Assembly (NCBI GenBank): GCA_964482495.1
Contig: CAYZXS010000009.1
Span: 1-64,000, forward strand
Direction of reading: 5' to 3'
DNA length: 64,000 bases
Source of the DNA: J029 sp964482495
GTDB lineage: Bacteria > Planctomycetota > UBA1135
A program made the translations under genes and the position numbers. Positions 59,664 to 64,000 of the stretch are shown one piece after another. A model generated the notes under the pieces. The model was given only the letters and a program-made list of their open reading frames with translations, made no database searches and was not told the DNA's origin. Positions within the stretch are counted from its first letter, which is position 1, and each line of letters begins with the position of its first letter.

Positions 59664-61348
59664 TAGCCGCGCACCAGGGCCCGCCCGGCGGCACTCCCGA
59701 GTAGGTGCCGGTCGCGGAAGCGGCGCAGCACCCGGACCTCGGGCGCGCCGTAGTCGCCGTATGCGGCCGTCGCGACGAAGCAGAAGCCGCCGCCCTGGCC
59801 GTCGCCAGCGAGCTCGAGCTCGAAGCTGCCGCTGTGCCCCGCCGGGTCGGTGATCGTCAGCGGCGCGCTCAGGCCCTCGGAGCGCAGGCCAGGGAGCACG
59901 AAGCTGGCGCGCTGGCCATCGGCGGTGACCTGGTACTCGAGGATGGTCCGGGTCCCGGCGACGATCTCTAGCGGCGTCACGCCGGAGCGCTCGACGAAGA
60001 CGCTTCCCGGGGAGGCGATCGCGGTGACCCGCTGGCCGCCGTCGCCGCGGACCCGGTGCGGGTTGACCGTGAAGCGCAGGGCGCCGCTGCGCAGCAGGCT
60101 GAAGTCCGCCGCGCCCTTCGAGGGGTCGTCGACCTGGTGGAAGACGCGGGTCTCGATCAGCGCCAGGTTGGAGCTCCCCCACCAATTGTGCAGCGCCGAG
60201 ACGTCCTCGCCGGACTCGACCCGGAGGTCGTACTCGACGCCCGTGGCGTAGCGGTCGTCGTTCAAGTGGAAGGTGTTCCCGCCCCACGAAGCCCCGGCCC
60301 CGCCGCCCAGGTCGGGGATCACGGCGCAGGCGCCGCCGCCGATCTCGGCGTCGGCGAGGTGGAGGCCGCTGCCGTCGTTGTCGACGAAGCGGTTGCCGTA
60401 GACGTCCGAGTCGAGCAGCGCCTGGTTGCCGGTCCCGGTGGCGCTGAGGGCGAGCCGGGCGCCGTCCTTGCCGTTCTTGACCACCGAGTTGTGGCGCAGG
60501 ACGGCGCCGAAGGTGGCCAGGGAGGGCGCCACGCCGGTCGCCGTGAGCTCGACCAGCAGCCCCTCGTCGTCGCACTTCCGGAACTCGTTGCCGCCGACCA
60601 CGCCGACCACCGAGGCGGTGGAGGTCGAGGCGTCGACCTCGGCGGCGAAGCCGACGCCGAAGTCCTCGACGCTGTTCCGGCTCAGGTCGAGGTCCACCAC
60701 CACCTCCCCGGAGGCCACCACCCGGAAGCCGTTCAGGGAGAGGGCCTTGCCGAGCAGCAGGTTGTCCCGGAGCAGCAGCGTGTGGCGGCTGCCGCCGGTG
60801 TCGCTGGCCTCCCAGTTGACCCCGTCCTCGTCCATGCCCATGACGACGTTGCGATCGAAGGTCAGCGCCGCCGGGCCGCCGGCGGACTCGTGGTTGAGGG
60901 CCTTGCGCCCGCCGAGGAAGACGCAGTCGAGGACCTGGAGGTCCGCCGGGTTGCCGAAGACCTCGACGACGTTGACCTCGCCGTCGAAGCGCAGCCGCTG
61001 CAGCACGGTGGCCTCGGCGTTGTCGGTGACCACCATGAGCGGCACGAAGACGCCCGAGCCGTCGACGGTGCTGATGCCGGTCAGCGAGCCCTGCACCGTG
61101 ACGCCGTTCTTGACCACGATCGGGAAGCTCTCGCCGTGGAAGGAGTCGTAGGTGCCGGCCTCGACCAGGATCCGGTCCCCGCTGGCGGCGGCGAGCATGC
61201 CCCGGGTGACGCTGCGCCAGGGGCTGCCCTCCGAGCCGTCGCCGGTGGTGTCGTTGCCGGTGGTGGAGACGTGGTAGTCGGTCGCGGCGAGCGGCGCCGC
61301 GAGCAGGACCAGGGAGCCGAGGATGAGGCGGGCGGGGAGGGATCTCAT
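59501..61348 (-). CDS. Secreted parallel-beta-helix protein with CFI-box C-terminus
   Basis: This 615-residue protein has a signal peptide (RLILGSLVLLAAPLAATDY). A DUF1565-type right-handed beta-helix follows (HVSTTGNDTTGDGSEGSPWRSV, many short N/V strands). Near the C-terminus is CFVATAAYGDYGAPEVRVLRRFRDRHLL...GYYRLSPPLARAI, the CFI-box-CTERM pattern thought to mark surface-processed proteins. The final 20 residues after GAQLW are antisense to the kinase, so the natural C-terminus may have been altered at the same junction. I chose the ATG at 61348 for the signal peptide. Confidence 0.78.
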   Translation of the reverse strand: MRSLPARLILGSLVLLAAPLAATDYHVSTTGNDTTGDGSEGSPWRSVTRGMLAAASGDRILVEAGTYDSFHGESFPIVVKNGVTVQGSLTGISTVDGSGVFVPLMVVTDNAEATVLQRLRFDGEVNVVEVFGNPADLQVLDCVFLGGRKALNHESAGGPAALTFDRNVVMGMDEDGVNWEASDTGGSRHTLLLRDNLLLGKALSLNGFRVVASGEVVVDLDLSRNSVEDFGVGFAAEVDASTSTASVVGVVGGNEFRKCDDEGLLVELTATGVAPSLATFGAVLRHNSVVKNGKDGARLALSATGTGNQALLDSDVYGNRFVDNDGSGLHLADAEIGGGACAVIPDLGGGAGASWGGNTFHLNDDRYATGVEYDLRVESGEDVSALHNWWGSSNLALIETRVFHQVDDPSKGAADFSLLRSGALRFTVNPHRVRGDGGQRVTAIASPGSVFVERSGVTPLEIVAGTRTILEYQVTADGQRASFVLPGLRSEGLSAPLTITDPAGHSGSFELELAGDGQGGGFCFVATAAYGDYGAPEVRVLRRFRDRHLLGSAAGRALVRGYYRLSPPLARAIAERPWARGASRLALAPVVVGAQLWMEARCWSPKRLAWIGTSS

Positions 61349-61368
61349 GGCATCTGGCTGGAACCCAG

Positions 61369-61374
61369 ATTCTA
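61369..61374 (-). promoter_or_regulatory. Candidate -10 (TAGAAT) of the beta-helix gene
   Basis: TAGAAT lies 20 nt before the ATG at 61348, giving a leader of about 13 nt. Confidence 0.45.
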
Positions 61375-61409
61375 GCCAGGTCACGCGCCGGGCGGGGCGG
61401 CGCGCCCGC

Positions 61410-61415
61410 TATCCT
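61410..61415 (+). promoter_or_regulatory. Candidate -10 (TATCCT) of the helicase
   Basis: TATCCT lies 14 nt before the ATG of the UvrD/PcrA gene, giving a leader of about 7 nt. Confidence 0.4.
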
Positions 61416-61429
61416 GCGCCGCCCCCGCC

Positions 61430-63409
61430 ATGACGCCGCCGCCTGAGAAACTCCTGGCCGGGCTGAACCCCGAGCAACGCCACGCCGCCGAGACCCTGGA
61501 GGGACCGCTGCTGGTCCTGGCCGGCGCCGGCACCGGCAAGACCCGGGTGATCACCTACCGCATCGCCCACATGCTGGCGCGCTTCTACGAGCCGGAGTCG
61601 ATCCTGGCGGTGACCTTCACCAACAAGGCGGCGACCGAGATGAAGGAGCGCATCGCCGAGCTGGTGGGCAGGGCCGACGCCGAGCGGCTCTCGGTCGGCA
61701 CCTTCCACGCCTTCTGCGTCCGGCGCTTGCGCCAGCACGCCGACAAGCTGGGCTTCCCCAAGGGCTTCTCGATCTGCGACGCCTCCGACCAGCAGTCGGC
61801 GGTCAAGGCGGCCATGCGCGAGCTGCGCATCGCCGAGAAGAGCCTGCGCCCCTCCTTCGTGCAGTCGCGCATCAGCCTGGCCAAGAACCAGCTGATGACG
61901 CCGGACCAGCTAAGGCAGGAGTCGGACGGCGACGACCGCCTGGTGTGCGAGGTCTGGGAGCGCTACGACGCCGCCCTGAAGCGCCAGCGCATGCTCGACT
62001 TCGACGACCTGTTGCTGCAGACCCTGCGGCTGCTGCGGGAGCACCCCGAGGTGCTGAAGGCCTTCCAGGAGCGCTGGCAGTACGTGCTGGTCGACGAGTA
62101 CCAGGACACCAACGGGCCGCAGTACGAGATCGTGCGCCTGATCTGCCAGCAGCACCGCAACCTGTGCGTGGTCGGTGACGACGACCAGTCGATCTACTCC
62201 TGGCGCGGCGCCGACGTGCGCAAGATCCTCGGCTTCGAGCGGGACTTCCCCGGCGCGGAGGTGGTGCGGCTGGAGACCAACTACCGCTCCACCAAGGACA
62301 TCCTCGACTGCGCCAACCGGGTCATCGCCAACAACATCGCCCGCCACCCCAAGGAGCTGCGGGCCCACGCCGGGCCGGGCGAGCCGATCTGCCACTTCGA
62401 GGCCCGCGACGAGGAGGACGAGGCCGACTTCATCGCCGGCGAGGTCGGCTTCCTGGTCCGCCGCGGCGACGCCGCCTGGAAGGACTTCGCCATCCTGGTG
62501 CGGACCCAGACCCAGCCGCGGGCCTTCGAGACCCGGCTGCGCGCCGCCGGCGTTCCCTACCGCCTGGTCGGCGGCATGAGCTTCTTCGACCGCAAGGAGA
62601 TCCGCGACCTGCTGGCCTACCTCAAGCTGTTGGCCAACCCGGACGACGAGAGCTCGCTGCTGCGGATCCTGAACAGCCCGCCGCGCGGCGTCGGCAAGAC
62701 CAGCATCGAGCGGGTCCTGGCCTTCGCCACCGAGCAGGGCATCAGCGCCAACCGCGCCTTCGCCCGCGCCGAAGAGATCGAGAAGGTGCCGGCGGCGGCC
62801 AAGAGGGCGGTCGCCAAGCTGCTCGGGGACCTCGGGGAGCTCGGCCGCAGGCGCGGCGGCGCCCAGCTCGTCGAGACCGTGAAGACGATGATCGAGCGGG
62901 TCGGCTACAAGGCCGAGGTCGAGCGCTGCTACCCGGACCCTCAGACACGGCAGGTCCGCTGGGCCGCGGTCGAAGAGATGCTCAACTTCGCCGAGAACTA
63001 CGTCCGCCGCGCCGGCCGGCCGAGCCTTGCGGGTTTCCTGGAGGAGCTGGCGCTGAACGCCGCCGACCAGGAGGACCAGGACAAGAAGGACCAAGACGCG
63101 GTCACCCTGATGACCCTGCACGCGGCCAAGGGCCTGGAGTTCCCGCGCGTCTACCTGGTCGGCCTGGAGGAGGGCATCCTGCCCCACGCGCGAGCGGCGG
63201 CCGAGGGCGGCGTCGACGAGGAGCGCCGCCTGATGTACGTCGGCATCACCCGGGCGCGCCAGCACCTGACGGTCAGCTACGCGGCCGAGCGGGCCCGCTT
63301 CGGCAAGCGCAGCGCCACGACGCCGTCGCGCTTCTGGTACGAGATGCAGGGCGAGGCGCCGCCGGAGGGCTGGCAGGCGGTCGAGGACCGCCTGGCCGCC
63401 CTCAGCTGA
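61430..63409 (+). CDS. UvrD/PcrA-type DNA helicase
   Basis: This 659-residue superfamily 1A 3'-5' helicase acts in repair and replication. Motifs: Q motif LNPEQRHAAE, I LAGAGTGKT, Ia FTNKAATEMKERI, II VDEYQDTN, III GDDDQSIYSWRGA, IV RLETNYRS, V TLMTLHAAKGLEFP, VI MYVGITRARQHL. The length is slightly short of PcrA (about 720), lacking the basic C-terminal tail. It is monocistronic and convergent with the sugar-dehydrogenase-like gene. Confidence 0.94.
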   Translation: MTPPPEKLLAGLNPEQRHAAETLEGPLLVLAGAGTGKTRVITYRIAHMLARFYEPESILAVTFTNKAATEMKERIAELVGRADAERLSVGTFHAFCVRRLRQHADKLGFPKGFSICDASDQQSAVKAAMRELRIAEKSLRPSFVQSRISLAKNQLMTPDQLRQESDGDDRLVCEVWERYDAALKRQRMLDFDDLLLQTLRLLREHPEVLKAFQERWQYVLVDEYQDTNGPQYEIVRLICQQHRNLCVVGDDDQSIYSWRGADVRKILGFERDFPGAEVVRLETNYRSTKDILDCANRVIANNIARHPKELRAHAGPGEPICHFEARDEEDEADFIAGEVGFLVRRGDAAWKDFAILVRTQTQPRAFETRLRAAGVPYRLVGGMSFFDRKEIRDLLAYLKLLANPDDESSLLRILNSPPRGVGKTSIERVLAFATEQGISANRAFARAEEIEKVPAAAKRAVAKLLGDLGELGRRRGGAQLVETVKTMIERVGYKAEVERCYPDPQTRQVRWAAVEEMLNFAENYVRRAGRPSLAGFLEELALNAADQEDQDKKDQDAVTLMTLHAAKGLEFPRVYLVGLEEGILPHARAAAEGGVDEERRLMYVGITRARQHLTVSYAAERARFGKRSATTPSRFWYEMQGEAPPEGWQAVEDRLAALS

Positions 63410-63421
63410 GCCGCGGCGGGC

Positions 63422-64000
63422 TCAGCCGATGGTCGCCTGGACCACCGCGGAGGTGTTGCCGACCTCCGCCGCCTGCAGCCAGACCGTGCGCCCGGCCGAG
63501 CCCGCCGGCGGCGCTTGGGTAAAGGTCGCGGCGCCCGACGCGTCGGCGACGCTGCTGGCGAGCAGCCGCGGGTCCGCCAGGCCGAGGGCCCCGTCGAGGG
63601 CCTCCACCGGGGTCACGCCCGGGCCGGTCAGGCTATAGCCGAGCAGGACCAGCGCGCCCGGGGAGGCGCCGCTGACGGTGACCGTGGCGCTCTGGCCGGC
63701 CACCAGCGCCGGCACCGCCAGGTCCATGAGGTCGCCGACGATGCGGAAGACCTCGCCGTCGTTGCGGTCGATGGCGTAGAGCTCGCCGTCGCCGCCGCGG
63801 CCGAAGGAGGCGATGCGCTCCAGGTCGCGGCCGCCGCCGGGGACGAGCTCGGCGGTCCGCCCCTTCAGCTGGAAGGCCTGGCCGGCCCGCTCGCGCAGGG
63901 TCCAGACCTCGTGGCTGCCCCAGTCGGCGAAGAAGTAGGAGCCGCCCAGCCCGGGGATCTCGGCGCCGCGGTAGACGGCGCCGCCGATGACGCAGATCCG
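63422..64000 (-). CDS. PQQ-dependent sugar dehydrogenase-like protein, C-terminal part
   Basis: The frame is open to the right edge of the window, so the N-terminus lies outside. The visible 192 residues start with GGAVYRGAEIPGLGGSYFFADWGSHEVW and SFGRGGDGELYAIDRNDGEVFRI, the last blades of soluble glucose/sorbosone dehydrogenase propellers. A 100-residue tail domain follows (VAGQSATVTVSGASPG, GRTVWLQAAEVGNTSAVVQATIG) that matches the tails of the two other large secreted proteins here. It is probably secreted. Confidence 0.75.
   Translation of the reverse strand, partial: RICVIGGAVYRGAEIPGLGGSYFFADWGSHEVWTLRERAGQAFQLKGRTAELVPGGGRDLERIASFGRGGDGELYAIDRNDGEVFRIVGDLMDLAVPALVAGQSATVTVSGASPGALVLLGYSLTGPGVTPVEALDGALGLADPRLLASSVADASGAATFTQAPPAGSAGRTVWLQAAEVGNTSAVVQATIG

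Overview
This window looks like part of a chromosome from a GC-rich, Gram-negative (diderm) bacterium. It carries LPS-pathway genes (lptB, a heptose-phosphate adenylyltransferase and a heptosyltransferase), two TonB-dependent receptors with a TonB, an outer-membrane porin and several lipoproteins. The secreted proteins share a C-terminal beta-rich tail ending in 'LQA...SN..' and one has a CFI-box C-terminus; together with the DUF2089-type regulator this is most reminiscent of deep-branching Planctomycetota. That assignment is an inference from protein style, not a marker-gene placement. There are no phage modules, insertion sequences or CRISPR arrays. One 100-N scaffold gap interrupts a gene at 52730-52829.

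Layout: 3-5508 holds a glycoside hydrolase (5' partial), a PTPS-III-type pterin enzyme, a DUF4937 protein, an alkaline-phosphatase-superfamily lipoprotein and pyrK. 5550-9164 is a giant secreted repeat protein. 9251-18530 is a dense housekeeping run of overlapping genes: Nudix, HD, argS, apt, then a FliA/WhiG-type sigma factor, birA, rph, a phosphoesterase, rdgB and lepA. 18718-23442 holds a lipoprotein, an unusually long signal peptidase I, lptB and etfBA. 23520-31979 (minus strand) holds a di-haem peroxidase, a tightly overlapped five-gene cassette (Nudix, Gfo/Idh oxidoreductase, radical SAM, methyltransferase, LPS-kinase-like) and a BNR/VPS10-type lipoprotein. 32060-35683 holds LPS heptose genes, tRNA-Val(CAC), a phospholipase-D-like protein and an endonuclease/phosphatase-fold protein. 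35715-39504 (minus) is ligA with three small upstream genes. 39670-41960 holds an AGCS symporter with a tiny membrane partner, then an Hpt protein. 41924-43801 (minus) holds an aminotransferase and a regulator/membrane pair downstream of a perfect sigma-54 promoter match. 44128-50209 (minus) is a TonB/receptor operon. 50560-51788 (minus) is lemA plus a partner. 52104-56851 is a methionine/aspartate-family operon. The right end has a porin, a truncated kinase, a parallel-beta-helix protein, a UvrD/PcrA helicase and the 3' part of a PQQ-type sugar dehydrogenase.

Two regulatory themes stand out. First, many transcription units have a TAGAAT/TATCCT/TAGGAT-like hexamer only 6-10 nt before the start codon. 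Transcripts from these promoters would be leaderless or nearly so. Second, the methionine operon (gamma-family PLP enzyme, aspartokinase-homoserine dehydrogenase lacking ACT domains, second gamma-family PLP enzyme, aspartate-semialdehyde dehydrogenase) is preceded by a promoter, a 20-codon ORF with Met at codons 1, 3, 5 and 7, and a hairpin followed by a T-rich tract. This has the architecture of a ribosome-mediated methionine attenuator, and it is the strongest candidate here for an undescribed system: pathway control apparently moved from allosteric ACT domains to leader-peptide attenuation.
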